DNA of 60,219 nt, taken from NCBI GenBank assembly GCA_000416275.1, contig ASZJ01000099.1:30763-90981 (forward strand), written 5' to 3'. This DNA is from Osedax symbiont Rs1 (lineage in GTDB: Bacteria; Pseudomonadota; Gammaproteobacteria; Pseudomonadales; Balneatricaceae). Made by a program: the position numbers and the translations under genes. This document shows, piece by piece, positions 29,000-38,806 of this stretch (positions are counted from its first letter, which is position 1; every line of letters starts with the position of its first letter). The notes under the pieces are model-generated. The model searched no databases, was not told the origin of the DNA, and worked only from the letters and a program-made list of their open reading frames with translations.

Positions 29000-30340
29000 T
29001 TAGAGGATATAGTGACTTAAATCTTGATCTTCGCTCACTTGCTCCAAGTGCAGATTGACGTAGTCAGTGTCAATTAAAATACTGTCTCCAGACTGGTCGC
29101 TGGCTTTAAAAGACAGCTCTTCCAACAGGCGTTCCATCATTGTATGCAAGCGTCTGGCGCCGATGTTCTCGGTTTGTTCGTTGACCTGAAATGCCAGTTC
29201 TGCAATCCTAGCGATTCCTTCATCACTGAAGCTAATCGACACGCCTTCAGTCTTCATTAGCGCTTGGTACTGTTCAGTTAATGAGGCTTTAGGCTCAACT
29301 AAAATGCGTCGAAAGTCATCGGCAGTTAAGGCGTTCAGTTCAACTCTGATTGGCAGGCGGCCCTGCAGTTCTGGGATCAAATCAGAGGGTTTAGCTAAGT
29401 GGAAAGCTCCAGATGCAATAAACAAAATATGGTCGGTTTTAACCATCCCGTATTTAGTGCTCAAGGTGCAGCCTTCGATGAGCGGCAATAGATCTCTCTG
29501 CACGCCCTCACGGGAGACATCGCCACCTGATCCAGAGTCAGCGCGCTTGCATACTTTATCTATCTCATCGAGAAAAACGATGCCGTTTTGTTCAACTGCA
29601 TAGATAGCTTTTTGCTTAATATCGTCTTCTTTGATTAATTTTGCCGCTTCATCATCGATTAGGGCTTTATAGGCATCCTTGACGGTTAGTCGCTGAGTGG
29701 TCTTCTTTTGACTGCCGATACTAGAAAACATATTTTGCAGTTGGCTGGTCATTTCTTCCATTCCAGGAGGAGCCATTATTTCAACCGCCGCCGAGGACTG
29801 GGCAAGTTCAATTTCGATTTCTTTTTCGTCTAAATCACCTTCGCGGAGTTTTTTACGAAAAATTTGTCGAGTTGCACTCTGTGTTTCAGGGGCGCTGTCA
29901 GTACTGTCAAAATTACTGTCTCTAGCCGGAGTTAGCAGTACATCCAGCAAGCGTTCCTCGGCGATATCTTCGGCGCGTAAGCGCACCTTTTTAGTCTCTT
30001 GCTCGCGGACCATTTTGATTGCCATATCTACCAAATCGCGAATAATTGTTTCTACATCGCGGCCTACATAGCCAACTTCAGTGAATTTAGTCGCTTCTAT
30101 CTTGATAAAAGGCGCGTTAGCCAGCTTAGCTAAGCGGCGTGCTATCTCGGTTTTACCAACACCTGTCGGGCCGATCATTAAAATATTTTTAGGTGAAACT
30201 TCAGTGCGCAGTTCTTCATTTAATTGCATGCGACGCCAGCGGTTGCGCAAGGCGATCGCGACTGCTCTTTTAGCGGAGTCCTGACCAATAATGTGGCGGT
30301 CTAGTTCGTGTACTATTTCGCGGGGGGTCATGTCAGACAT
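29000..30340 (-). CDS. hslU: HslU ATPase subunit of HslVU protease
   Basis: AAA+ unfoldase that feeds substrates to HslV. Walker [10 protein letters not shown] is near residue 57, Walker [11 protein letters not shown] near 253, the I-domain lies between them (acidic stretch around 135-210), and the C-terminus ends in the conserved LSHYIL that docks into HslV. 446 residues. Its ATG overlaps the hslV stop by 8 bp, so the two subunits are translationally coupled. Confidence 0.97.
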   Translation of the reverse strand: MSDMTPREIVHELDRHIIGQDSAKRAVAIALRNRWRRMQLNEELRTEVSPKNILMIGPTGVGKTEIARRLAKLANAPFIKIEATKFTEVGYVGRDVETIIRDLVDMAIKMVREQETKKVRLRAEDIAEERLLDVLLTPARDSNFDSTDSAPETQSATRQIFRKKLREGDLDEKEIEIELAQSSAAVEIMAPPGMEEMTSQLQNMFSSIGSQKKTTQRLTVKDAYKALIDDEAAKLIKEDDIKQKAIYAVEQNGIVFLDEIDKVCKRADSGSGGDVSREGVQRDLLPLIEGCTLSTKYGMVKTDHILFIASGAFHLAKPSDLIPELQGRLPIRVELNALTADDFRRILVEPKASLTEQYQALMKTEGVSISFSDEGIARIAELAFQVNEQTENIGARRLHTMMERLLEELSFKASDQSGDSILIDTDYVNLHLEQVSEDQDLSHYIL

Positions 30341-30878
30341 TAGGCGTCTCCTGTACTGAAACTAGTGTTTTGATAACTTGGTTGTGGTTGGTAAAGACGC
30401 AGATGTCAGCGGCTATATGCAAGCTTTTTTCGACAATAGTCGCGGCATCTAATTGCGTATTAGCAACTAAGGCCATGGCGGCAGCGTGGGCAAAGTTGCC
30501 CCCAGAGCCAATAGCGATGACGCCGTGTTCAGGTTCGATAACATCGCCAGTACCTGAGAGTAGGTAGGTCTTTTCCTTGTTGGCGACTAGCATGAGTGCC
30601 TCTAGGCGGCGCAATACTTTATCACTGCGCCACTCTCTGGCTAAGTGGATCACGGCATTGACTATATTACCTTGATGTTTGTCTAGCTGTTGTTCAAATA
30701 AGTCACGCAAGGTGATCGCGTCGGCAGTCGATCCGGCAAAGCCAGTGATAACTTGGTACTTAGCTAATAAATTAACTTTTTTAGCGCTGCCTTTCATTAC
30801 CGTGTTGCCAAGTGATACTTGGCCGTCGCCGCCAACTGCTACACAGTCGCCACGACGTACAGAAACTATAGTGGTCAT
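30333..30878 (-). CDS. hslV: HslV peptidase subunit
   Basis: Proteasome-like threonine peptidase. After removal of Met1 the catalytic threonine is exposed ([10 protein letters not shown]). Also seen are [12 protein letters not shown] and [20 protein letters not shown]. 181 residues. A leader of more than 400 bp precedes it. No heat-shock sigma-32 consensus was recognised in the upstream sequence, although this operon is heat-induced in E. coli. Confidence 0.97.
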   Translation of the reverse strand: MTTIVSVRRGDCVAVGGDGQVSLGNTVMKGSAKKVNLLAKYQVITGFAGSTADAITLRDLFEQQLDKHQGNIVNAVIHLAREWRSDKVLRRLEALMLVANKEKTYLLSGTGDVIEPEHGVIAIGSGGNFAHAAAMALVANTQLDAATIVEKSLHIAADICVFTNHNQVIKTLVSVQETPNV

Positions 30879-31310
30879 AGGTGGTGTTTACCTTGAATAT
30901 ATTGATAATTGGTATGCATTTACAAAACAATCTTTATGGTGAATAGTTGGCACGTTTGCAGCGGGCTGTGGTTTGCTATAACGGCTTGCAATATTTTCGG
31001 CCACTGTATTTCCAGCCACTGTTCAGTGCTAGTAACAGCCCTTTTTATGGAGGGAAACTAATTAGACTATGGTTGCGAATTTATTAAATTCAACCTAGAT
31101 TTTCTCTTTCAGCGCAAAAAAAACAGTGCTTAATAGTGGCTGTACAGTAATACAGGAGTGATCAGGCCAACTTATTTCGCTGAATAGTCGGCTTGTGACT
31201 GGCTTTTAGCGATTAATAGTTGCTGCTAGAGGCAGTGTCTGCCTTGGATGGAGATGTGTTAATATTTCCATAATATAGCTGTCATCAGGGTAGCTGGTGC
31301 AGAACTTGTT
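30879..31310. other. Intergenic region upstream of hslV (432 bp)
   Basis: Contains no supported gene. GCCACTG occurs twice near 31000-31025 and an A8 run lies near 31120. No terminator of the SPOR gene was seen at its downstream (lower-coordinate) side. It should hold the hslVU promoter. Confidence 0.4.
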
Positions 31311-32099
31311 TTAGCGGACAAGAACCTGCATTGGATTGATTTTCATTTTTTTTAGTTTGTTAAGCGCCGCTTTTAAGTGATTAAGAGTGAGGAAAGGGCC
31401 AGTTCTTACTCTGTACCAAGTACCGTTTGCTGAAGTGATTTTTTGTACTGTCACCTTGGGTAGATTGTTGAGTAATAATCTGACTTTCATATTCTCGGCA
31501 TCCTTTTGATTGCGGAAAGAGCCGGTTTGCAACAACGTTTTGTTTTTTAGTTTGACTATTTTAGGGGTGGATTTATAAGCCGCTATAGTCTCGGTTTCCA
31601 CGGTGTTCTTAACTAGTATTTCATAAAACTGATACGGCGCCTTTTGGGTGGCCTCGGTCGATTTATCAGTGACGGGAACAGCCGCTACCGATTTTTTTCG
31701 CTCGCTTGATTTTGCAGAAGAGTTGCCAGTCGCTAGCGCTTTGCTGGTTTTCTTTGCCGTTGTATTTAGGTTGGGTAACGGCTCTTTGGTCTCCGGTAGT
31801 TCAGGTGTTACTTGCTGCTGGTTAATTTTGCTTTCAATCAGCGCTGAAATTCCGCTTTCACGGATTTCTTTGGGATCTACATGGCTAAGTTGCAGCAGTA
31901 AGTAACTAATGCCAGCTATCATAAGTACGCCGGCGATGATCATTTTCCAAGGCTTGCCAGCCGCTTGCTGCTGGGCTTTAGCTGGGGAAGATTTTACCGC
32001 TGCACTCGGAGAGGGTTTTTTTACCGGCGCAGGTCTACTGCTACTGGCCGGCTGGCCGCCGTTGCGCTTCTTAGTGACATAATCTTTCCTAGAGGCCAT
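31311..32099 (-). CDS. SPOR-domain protein, FtsN-like
   Basis: Type II inner membrane protein predicted to bind denuded peptidoglycan at the septum. A positively charged, proline-rich N-terminus is followed by one membrane helix (MIIAGVLMIAGISYLLLQL, about residues 53-71), a low-complexity periplasmic linker and a C-terminal SPOR domain (LLQTGSFRNQKDAENMKVRL, then WYRVRTGPF). 262 residues. It starts 7 bp after argS and precedes hslVU, the same position as the FtsN-like gene in Pseudomonas. FtsN itself is likely but cannot be proved from sequence. Confidence 0.85.
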   Translation of the reverse strand: MASRKDYVTKKRNGGQPASSSRPAPVKKPSPSAAVKSSPAKAQQQAAGKPWKMIIAGVLMIAGISYLLLQLSHVDPKEIRESGISALIESKINQQQVTPELPETKEPLPNLNTTAKKTSKALATGNSSAKSSERKKSVAAVPVTDKSTEATQKAPYQFYEILVKNTVETETIAAYKSTPKIVKLKNKTLLQTGSFRNQKDAENMKVRLLLNNLPKVTVQKITSANGTWYRVRTGPFLTLNHLKAALNKLKKMKINPMQVLVR

Positions 32100-32106
32100 T
32101 TTTTGA

Positions 32107-33867
32107 TTACATCCGCTGTGGAGCGTCTACCCCGAGTAGGGATAATCCATTGGCTAATACTTGCTTGACGCCAGTACTTAATGTGATGCGAGCATTTCTT
32201 AGCTCGGCATCTTCGATCAACATCTTATTGGAGTTGTAGTAAGTATGGAATTCACTAGCAAGCTCTTTTAAGTAGTTGGCAACTAAATGCGGCTCGTAAT
32301 TAGTGGCGGCATTTTTTATCGTTTCAGGATACCTGGCCAATTGATTGAGCAGTGCTTTTTCGGCGTCATCTGTTGAATCGCCGAGCACGCGCAGTCCAGT
32401 GGCTAGGTCCAGCTGCCACTCGCTATCGTTGAGTTTGCTCAACACGCTGCAAATTCGAGCATGGGCATACTGAATGTAATAGACGGGGTTGTCTTTGGAT
32501 TGTGATTTAGCGAGCTCTAAATCGAAGTCCATGTGGTTGTCAGCTTTACGGGTCACATAAAAGAACCGGCAGGCGTCTTTACCCACTTCGCCCCGCAATT
32601 CACGCAAAGTGACAAAGGATCCCGAGCGAGTTGACATTTGTACGCGCTCACTACCGCGATACAAGATAGCGAACTGGACTAGTTTGACAGTTAATCGCTG
32701 CGGGTCGTACCCCAGCGCTTGGATTGCCGCTTTAACACGGGTGATATAGCCGTGGTGATCGGCACCCCAAATATTAACCACTTTGTCAAAACCGCGATCA
32801 AATTTATTCATATGATAGGCAATATCAGAGGCGAAATAAGTTGTCGCACCGTTGGCGCGTTTTACAACACGGTCTTTGTCATCGCCAAAATCGGTGGATT
32901 TGAACCAAATATTGCCTTCTTTTTCGTACAGATTACCATTTTCTTGCAGGCGGTTAAGCGCCTTGTCGACATCGCCAGTGCTGGTTAAAGAGCGCTCTGA
33001 AAACCATTCTTGATAGTCGATGCCAAAGCCGGATAAATCATCGCGAATATCATCGCGAATAGCAGTTAGACCGACTTGAAATAATTCTTGGAATGCAGTT
33101 TCTCCCAACAGTTGACGGCAGCGGGCAATCACGGCATCTATGTATCTTTCTTTATCGCCACCTTGTGGCTCATCCAGTGGTAGCTCGGCAAAAACTTGCT
33201 CGCTGCTAAAACTGAATTTATCCGAGTACTGTGCTTTTACCTGCTCGGCGATGTCGTAAACATACTGACCTTTATAGGCATTCGCCGGGAAAACGAAGCT
33301 GGCACCGCACTGCTCTAAATAGCGTAACCAGACACTGACTGCGAGTATATCCATTTGTCGACCGGCATCGTTGACATAGTATTCACGTGATACCTGGGCG
33401 CCGTTAGCGGCTAAAATATCGGCAACAGTTGCCCCGTAAGCGGCCCCTCTGCCGTGACCGACATGCAGAGGACCAGTAGGATTGGCTGAGACGAACTCTA
33501 CTTGGATTTTTTCAGCGCTAAGCTCTGTGGAGCATCCAAACTCAGTAGTTTGTTCAAATATATCCTCTAGTACTTTAGTTGCTGAGGCACTGGTGATGAA
33601 AAAATTAATAAAACCTGGGCCGGCAATTTCTGTCTTGCTTAAAATATCGGAAGCGGGCAGTGCCTGAGTAATTAATGTTGCAATCTCACGTGGGTTGCGT
33701 CGCGCAGGTTTAGCCAGTGTCATAGCAATGTTCGAGGCTAAATCACCATGACTTTTGTCGCGGGTGTTTTCAACCATTATGCTGGGGCTAATACCTTTGG
33801 GAAGCGAACCGTTCTGGACTAAAGTATCAAGCGCCGCTTGAATAAGTCCCGTGATGTGTTGTTTCAT
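32107..33867 (-). CDS. argS: Arginyl-tRNA synthetase
   Basis: Class I synthetase charging tRNA-Arg. The HIGH-type motif is ANPTGPLHVGHGRG near residue 130, and the KMSKS equivalent is the usual degenerate QMSTRSG near 410. The C-terminal anticodon-binding DALR domain includes YYNSNKML. 586 residues. A (AC)10 repeat lies about 200 bp upstream. Cotranscribed with the SPOR gene downstream. Confidence 0.97.
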   Translation of the reverse strand: MKQHITGLIQAALDTLVQNGSLPKGISPSIMVENTRDKSHGDLASNIAMTLAKPARRNPREIATLITQALPASDILSKTEIAGPGFINFFITSASATKVLEDIFEQTTEFGCSTELSAEKIQVEFVSANPTGPLHVGHGRGAAYGATVADILAANGAQVSREYYVNDAGRQMDILAVSVWLRYLEQCGASFVFPANAYKGQYVYDIAEQVKAQYSDKFSFSSEQVFAELPLDEPQGGDKERYIDAVIARCRQLLGETAFQELFQVGLTAIRDDIRDDLSGFGIDYQEWFSERSLTSTGDVDKALNRLQENGNLYEKEGNIWFKSTDFGDDKDRVVKRANGATTYFASDIAYHMNKFDRGFDKVVNIWGADHHGYITRVKAAIQALGYDPQRLTVKLVQFAILYRGSERVQMSTRSGSFVTLRELRGEVGKDACRFFYVTRKADNHMDFDLELAKSQSKDNPVYYIQYAHARICSVLSKLNDSEWQLDLATGLRVLGDSTDDAEKALLNQLARYPETIKNAATNYEPHLVANYLKELASEFHTYYNSNKMLIEDAELRNARITLSTGVKQVLANGLSLLGVDAPQRM

Positions 33868-34067
33868 TGAGAATAATTACCAGAAAGAGAATAAAAGTGC
33901 CTTTAAGCACAGAGTTAAGCACAGTATTATCTCTTGTTGTCAGTAGAATTTAAAGCTTTTCTTAAATCAATCCTTGATTGTGTAAAAAAGCCCCGGTCTT
34001 TAGATATTAGCTGAATCAGTACCGTTGGGTAATTGCCGATGGCTGCTTAGGGGGCTTTGAGCAAGTT

Positions 34068-34087
34068 ACACACACACACACACACAC
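34068..34087. repeat. (AC)10 dinucleotide microsatellite
   Basis: Ten uninterrupted AC units between the priA stop (34119) and the argS start (33867). Such tracts are slippage-prone and uncommon in bacteria. Effects on argS expression are only possible, not shown. Confidence 0.9.
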
Positions 34088-34118
34088 CTCGATGTGCAGA
34101 GCTATCTGAAAAACTTCC

Positions 34119-36299
34119 CTAGAACATGTCGTATGGGTCGACATCTATAGACCATCTGACTTTGTTGGCTAGCGGATGGTGCTCCAATTGCAGGCAAAAT
34201 TGACTTAAAAAATGCTGCAGCAGTGGCCGTTTAGCACTTTGTAGAACTAAGTGGGAGCGGAATACCCCCGCTTTCTTTTCCATGGGTGCCGGGTATGGGC
34301 CCGAGCTGCTGACATGGTCGATGTTTAATGTTTGTTGGGCGAGCTGTAAGAAAGTCTCGGCTCTGCCGGGGTTGCCGGCTTCTGCACGAATAATTGCAAT
34401 GTGCTGGTAGGGAGGGAGCGCGCTTAATGCTCGGATTTTTAGCTCGTTTTGAGCAAAGTCACGGTAGCCCTTATCAACTAAGCTTTGCAGTAGCGGATGT
34501 TCTGGATGGTGAGTTTGAATAATCACTTTGCCGATAATCTTTTCGCGTCCAGCGCGTCCGGCGACTTGGGTAATTAATTGAGCGGTGCGCTCCATACCTC
34601 TAAAATCGGTGCTAAAAAGTCCGCTGTCGGCTTCCAGTATAGCCACCAGTGATACCTTGGCAAAGTGATGACCTTTGGCCAGCATTTGCGTGCCCAATAA
34701 GATCCCCGGCTGACCTGCGTTGATCTTTTCAATGATCTCCTGCATTGCGTTCTTACGGCTGGTGCTGTCTCGGTCGATGCGCCAGATCGGATAATCTGGA
34801 AAAAGCTGAGCTAAGGTTTGCTCGGCTCTTTCAGTGCCTGTTCCCTGAGCGTTTAATTCGCTGCTACTGCACTCTGGGCACTGCCTTGGGATCGATTTTT
34901 GGCTGCCGCAGTGGTGGCAGTGTAAATGGGGCGGTTTCTGGTGCAAGGTCAAGCGTGCGTCACAGCGCCGGCAGGGGGCTATCCAGCCACAGTTGTGACA
35001 GCTTAAGCTGGGGGCAAACCCTCTTCGGTTTAAGAAAATCAACACTTGAGTTTTTCGAGATAAATGCTGTTCAATTTCAGTCAGTAAAGGCTCAGATATT
35101 CCCGCTTGTAAGTCGCAGCCTTTTATATCTAATAGTTCGACAACCGGCGGCACGGCGTCGCCTGCTCGTCGATTGATGGTTAAGTACTGGTAGCGTTTGA
35201 TTGCGACATTGTGCAGCGATTCCAGTGAGGGAGTTGCGCTGCCTAAAATGACTGGAGTGTTCTCGCCATGTGCTCGAACAATCGCTAAGTCGCGAGCGCT
35301 GTATCGGTAACCCTCCTGCTGTTTGAAGGATTGATCGTGTTCTTCATCGATGATAATAACGCCGGGATGCGCGAGCGGGGTGAAGATTGCCGATCTAGTG
35401 CCTATCACTATTTGCGCATCCCCGTCTCTCGCTTGTAACCACGCCTGAAAGCGTTGCCGATCGCTCATGTTTGAGTGTATATAGACAACCTTGACATTAA
35501 AACGCGCTTTGAAGCGTGAAACGGTCTGCGGTGTTAGGCCTATCTCAGGTACAAGTACTAAAGCTTGCTTGCCTGCTTGCAAAACCTTTGCTATCACTTG
35601 TAAATAAACTTCAGTTTTACCGGAGCCAGTAATCCCATCTAGCAAAAAAGCCTTAAAACCTTGATGCTGGTTAATGGCTTGCACGGCGGTTTTTTGCTCT
35701 GGGTTTAAGGTTTTAGCTGGCTCGCGAAGCGGCTCGCTAGTGTCATTTTTCAAATGGGGTCTAGGTCTTTTTTCTAGCAGCCCTTTTTCCAATAGAATTT
35801 TAACAGAAGCACTAGAGCCGAGCTCAGCTTTTAGGGCGTCAATGCTGATCCCCGACTGGTGCTGTTTGATCATATTGTAAGTGGCGAGTTGTTTTTTGGC
35901 CCTAGTGCTTAGGCTTTGGTCGGTGTCTTTAAGCGCGTGTAGCAGGTATTCATGGACTCGTTCGCAAGGTTCGCCTTTGCGTAAATGGATGGGTAGTGAT
36001 TGTAGTAGCGCATCTCCAATAGGATGTTGATAGTACTGGGCAGCCCACAGGGCTAAGTCAAAAATAAATTTTGGTTGCGGGGGGTGCTGATCAATAATGT
36101 TGATGATCGCTTTTAGCTTATGGGCTGGAATGTCGGTGTGCTGGACGATGTCGACTAAAATAGCCACTAATTTTCGGTTTCCAAAAGGGACAGTTAGTCT
36201 CGCCCCTATGGTAAAGTCAGATTCTTGCTGGTTGGCAGCAGGTAAATAGTCAAAAAGCCTGCGCAACGGAGAGGGGATCGCTACTCTTAAAAAAATCAT
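34119..36299 (-). CDS. priA: Primosomal helicase PriA
   Basis: 3'-5' helicase that restarts replication at stalled forks. Walker A GITGSGKTEV is near residue 223, followed by DEEHDQSFKQQEG and the zinc-binding part with four CxxC pairs (CHNC, CRRC, CHHC, CPEC). 726 residues, normal. It is divergent from rpmE over 396 bp, as in Pseudomonas. Confidence 0.97.
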   Translation of the reverse strand: MIFLRVAIPSPLRRLFDYLPAANQQESDFTIGARLTVPFGNRKLVAILVDIVQHTDIPAHKLKAIINIIDQHPPQPKFIFDLALWAAQYYQHPIGDALLQSLPIHLRKGEPCERVHEYLLHALKDTDQSLSTRAKKQLATYNMIKQHQSGISIDALKAELGSSASVKILLEKGLLEKRPRPHLKNDTSEPLREPAKTLNPEQKTAVQAINQHQGFKAFLLDGITGSGKTEVYLQVIAKVLQAGKQALVLVPEIGLTPQTVSRFKARFNVKVVYIHSNMSDRQRFQAWLQARDGDAQIVIGTRSAIFTPLAHPGVIIIDEEHDQSFKQQEGYRYSARDLAIVRAHGENTPVILGSATPSLESLHNVAIKRYQYLTINRRAGDAVPPVVELLDIKGCDLQAGISEPLLTEIEQHLSRKTQVLIFLNRRGFAPSLSCHNCGWIAPCRRCDARLTLHQKPPHLHCHHCGSQKSIPRQCPECSSSELNAQGTGTERAEQTLAQLFPDYPIWRIDRDSTSRKNAMQEIIEKINAGQPGILLGTQMLAKGHHFAKVSLVAILEADSGLFSTDFRGMERTAQLITQVAGRAGREKIIGKVIIQTHHPEHPLLQSLVDKGYRDFAQNELKIRALSALPPYQHIAIIRAEAGNPGRAETFLQLAQQTLNIDHVSSSGPYPAPMEKKAGVFRSHLVLQSAKRPLLQHFLSQFCLQLEHHPLANKVRWSIDVDPYDMF

Positions 36300-36563
36300 T
36301 GGTAACCAAAATTAATTGTTGTAAGTAAGTATAGAGCAGCTCGCTGCTACTCAAATATCAGTTTATGTGTTTTTTGCTAAGCAATATAGAGTCAGGCTTG
36401 ATTTGAGTGGATAATTGTTAAAATTAATCACATCTAGTGGAGTGTTAGCCCCGTCGAGTGTAGGATTTTCTCCCGCAGGGCCGGTCTTCTGCTGGTACTG
36501 CCATAAAAAGCTATTTGTAAAATAGAGATTGTGGTTAATGATCAGCTAAGTTCGTCAATCTAG

Positions 36564-36592
36564 TTGCTTAGTGTTTGTTTACTCTGTATAAT
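36564..36592 (+). promoter_or_regulatory. Sigma-70-type promoter of rpmE
   Basis: TTGCTT (36564-36569) and TATAAT (36587-36592) are separated by exactly 17 bp. This would give a leader of about 95 nt before the rpmE ATG. Confidence 0.7.
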
Positions 36593-36674
36593 GCGCGCCT
36601 GTCTCGGTTCGAGGCTAATTTATTACTAATGTTAATTTCTGTGCGGTGCTTGGCAATAGATCAAGCGGCGGCAC

Positions 36675-36691
36675 AAAACCTAAAAGGTTTT
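36675..36691 (+). promoter_or_regulatory. Hairpin covering the rpmE ribosome binding site
   Basis: AAAACCT (36675-36681) pairs with AGGTTTT (36685-36691) around AAA. The AAAGG that would bind 16S rRNA lies in this hairpin, 4-10 nt before the ATG. In E. coli L31 is reported to repress its own mRNA; this is a plausible site for the same control. Confidence 0.55.
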
Positions 36692-36695
36692 TCCC

Positions 36696-36911
36696 ATGAA
36701 AAATGATATCCATCCTAAGTATGAAGCGATTGAAGTAAACTGTTCTTGTGGTAACAAGATGGAAACTCGCTCTACATTGTGCAAAGATTTACACGTTGAT
36801 GTATGCAGTCAGTGTCATCCTTTCTATACTGGTAAGCAGAAAGATGCTACTTCTGGTGGTCGTATTGATCGCTTTAACAAGCGTTTTGCTTCAATGCCTG
36901 CTCGTAAATAA
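36696..36911 (+). CDS. rpmE: 50S ribosomal protein L31
   Basis: Zinc-containing (C+) type of bL31, with cysteines in CSCG, CKD and CSQC that can bind zinc, and [10 protein letters not shown]. 71 residues. Because the C+ form needs zinc, a zinc-free paralogue (ykgM type) may exist elsewhere. A terminator follows at 36936. Confidence 0.95.
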   Translation: MKNDIHPKYEAIEVNCSCGNKMETRSTLCKDLHVDVCSQCHPFYTGKQKDATSGGRIDRFNKRFASMPARK

Positions 36912-36935
36912 TTATTTTCAGGCTCTGAAGTTTAG

Positions 36936-36972
36936 AAAAAGCGCTGACCAATTTGGTTGAGCGCTTTTTTTT
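36936..36972 (+). terminator. Terminator of rpmE
   Basis: AAAAAGCGCT pairs with AGCGCTTTTT, with an inner CCAA/TTGG pairing, followed by a T8 run. Confidence 0.9.
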
Positions 36973-37392
36973 GCATAAATTTTCTATTAACTTTTGCCGC
37001 TAGCTAGAGTGCCGTCTATAAGTGCTGGAGTCGATCGGGCTTAAGTTGCTAGCAATCAGCTAAATCAGCTCGAGGCCCTTCTCCCAGCTAAGCTTATTGT
37101 ATTTCCTTTAATTTCCTTCGGCTGCTTTATGTTTCCTTGCCTATACAGGGTATGCTGAAATCTTTTTGGCACAGTTTTATTGCTGTTTAATCATGTTTCG
37201 TCCATTTATTAACTATTTTAAAGTCTGGCGTTTAATCTGCTAGGATAATTTATAATGGCGAGTTGTTTGAGCTATTATGTATCTGGCTAGCTTAGTTCTG
37301 GATCGGTGCTGGAGTCTTTAATTCCACTGTAGAGCCAATATCTTGCACTTTGTCATCGCTTTGAAGTAACGGATTTAGATTAGTGATAAAAT

Positions 37393-37465
37393 ATTATCGA
37401 TTTTTATAAAAAACTATCTAGTTATATGGTTGTGAGGCTTATAGCTTTTCTATAGAATCGATAAT
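37393..37465. promoter_or_regulatory. Paired inverted ATTATCGATT sites upstream of the malic enzyme gene
   Basis: ATTATCGATT at 37393-37402 and its exact complement AATCGATAAT at 37456-37465. Their centres are 61 bp apart, about six helical turns, and the second lies 28 bp before the start codon. This suggests a repressor pair, but no regulator is identified. Confidence 0.4.
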
Positions 37466-37493
37466 TCGTGTAAATTAAAATGGAACAACACCT

Positions 37494-38762
37494 ATGTCTG
37501 AGTCCGAAGATCTGAATAAAGCTGCCCTTGAGTATCATGAGTTTCCCCGTCCTGGTAAAGTGAGCGTTGAACTGACAAAGCCTGCTGAAACGGCACGAGA
37601 TCTGTCCTTGGCATATAGCCCGGGTGTTGCTGAACCTTGTCGTGAAATTGCCAAGGATCCAGAAAATGCTTACCGATATACCGGTAAAGGTAATCTAGTG
37701 GCGGTTATTACTGATGGCACTGCAGTGCTAGGGCTTGGAAATTTGGGGCCGCTTGCCTCGAAACCTGTAATGGAGGGGAAGTCGCTATTATTTAAGCGTT
37801 TCGCTGGTATCAATTCTATCGACTTGGAAGTGGACTCTGAGAGTCCGCAAGCTTTCATCGATACTGTTGCGCGAATTGCCGATACTTTTGGCGGTATCAA
37901 TTTAGAAGACATTAAAGCACCAGAATGCTTTGAAATCGAACGCGCGTTGATTGAGCGTTGCAGTATTCCGGTTTTTCATGATGATCAGCATGGCACGGCG
38001 ATTGTGACGGCTGCTGGGATGATTAATGCTTTAGAAATCGCAGGAAAGAATCTTGAAACAGCGACTATTGTCACCTTAGGTGCTGGTGCAGCGGCGGTAG
38101 CTTGTATGAAGCTGTTGATAAATATGGGCGCTAAAGTCGGTAATATTTACATGATCGATCGCAAGGGGGTTATTCATTCAGGTCGTGAAGATTTAACGAC
38201 TGAGAAGGCGATTTTTGCCACCAAAACTGACAAGCGAACTTTAGATGATGCAATAGAAGGCGCTGATGTATTTGTGGGTCTGTCTGGTCCTAACTTATTG
38301 TCGGCTGCGCAGTTGGCAAAAATGGCACCTACCCCCGTTATCTTTGCCTGTGCTAACCCAGATCCAGAAATAAAGCCTGAGATTGCTCATGCAACACGCG
38401 ACGATGTGATTATGGCTACTGGTAGATCTGATTACCCTAATCAGGTAAATAATGTGCTCGGCTTTCCGTTTATCTTTCGCGGTGCTTTAGACGTTCGCGC
38501 TTCAGTAATTAATGAAGAGATGAAAGCGGCTGCTGTTAAAGCGCTCGCTGAATTGGCAAAAGAAGATGTGCCAGCGGATGTTTTAAAGGCTTATGATTTA
38601 GATGAATTGTCATTTGGTCCTCAGTATATTATTCCCAAGCCGACTGATAGTCGCTTGTTGGGAAGGTTGTCAATGGCGGTTGCACAAGCGGCTATTGATT
38701 CAGGTGTGGCGCGCTTGCCAATGCCTGCTCATTATCCGCTAAACTCGGTAGCTGATTGCTAA
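37494..38762 (+). CDS. maeB: Malic enzyme (short form, oxaloacetate-decarboxylating)
   Basis: Converts malate to pyruvate, CO2 and NAD(P)H. Recognised by YSPGVAEPCREI, GNLGPLASKPVMEGK and HDDQHGTAIV, with the NAD(P) loop TLGAGAAAVACM. At 422 residues it has only the malic enzyme part and lacks the phosphotransacetylase-like C-terminal domain of the 759-residue E. coli MaeB; Pseudomonas has the same short form beside rpmE. Cofactor preference cannot be told from sequence by eye. Confidence 0.93.
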   Translation: MSESEDLNKAALEYHEFPRPGKVSVELTKPAETARDLSLAYSPGVAEPCREIAKDPENAYRYTGKGNLVAVITDGTAVLGLGNLGPLASKPVMEGKSLLFKRFAGINSIDLEVDSESPQAFIDTVARIADTFGGINLEDIKAPECFEIERALIERCSIPVFHDDQHGTAIVTAAGMINALEIAGKNLETATIVTLGAGAAAVACMKLLINMGAKVGNIYMIDRKGVIHSGREDLTTEKAIFATKTDKRTLDDAIEGADVFVGLSGPNLLSAAQLAKMAPTPVIFACANPDPEIKPEIAHATRDDVIMATGRSDYPNQVNNVLGFPFIFRGALDVRASVINEEMKAAAVKALAELAKEDVPADVLKAYDLDELSFGPQYIIPKPTDSRLLGRLSMAVAQAAIDSGVARLPMPAHYPLNSVADC

Positions 38763-38778
38763 AGTCTTAGTCGATGTT

Positions 38779-38806
38779 AAAAGGCCCAGCTCGCTGGGCT
38801 TTTTTG
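38779..38806 (+). terminator. Terminator of maeB
   Basis: GCCCAGC pairs with GCTGGGC around TC and is followed by a T6 run. Confidence 0.9.

Larger units (their letters stand above)
36300..36695. other. Divergent region priA-rpmE (396 bp)
   Basis: Holds the rpmE promoter and leader hairpin listed separately. Nothing else identifiable was seen; priA should start its transcription here on the minus strand. Confidence 0.5.
36912..37493. other. Intergenic region upstream of the malic enzyme gene (582 bp)
   Basis: Contains the rpmE terminator and, close to the malic enzyme gene, a pair of inverted ATTATCGATT sites (listed separately). Otherwise no gene or known element was identified. Confidence 0.5.

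Noticed and set aside
30879-31310. Sigma-32 heat-shock promoter of hslVU
   Set aside because: No CTTGAAA / CCCCAT pair at proper spacing was found on the minus strand.
34004-34016. Another copy of repeat A
   Set aside because: Only 13 bases (ATATTAGCTGAAT) match the left arm of the 2826 copy; core and right arm are absent.
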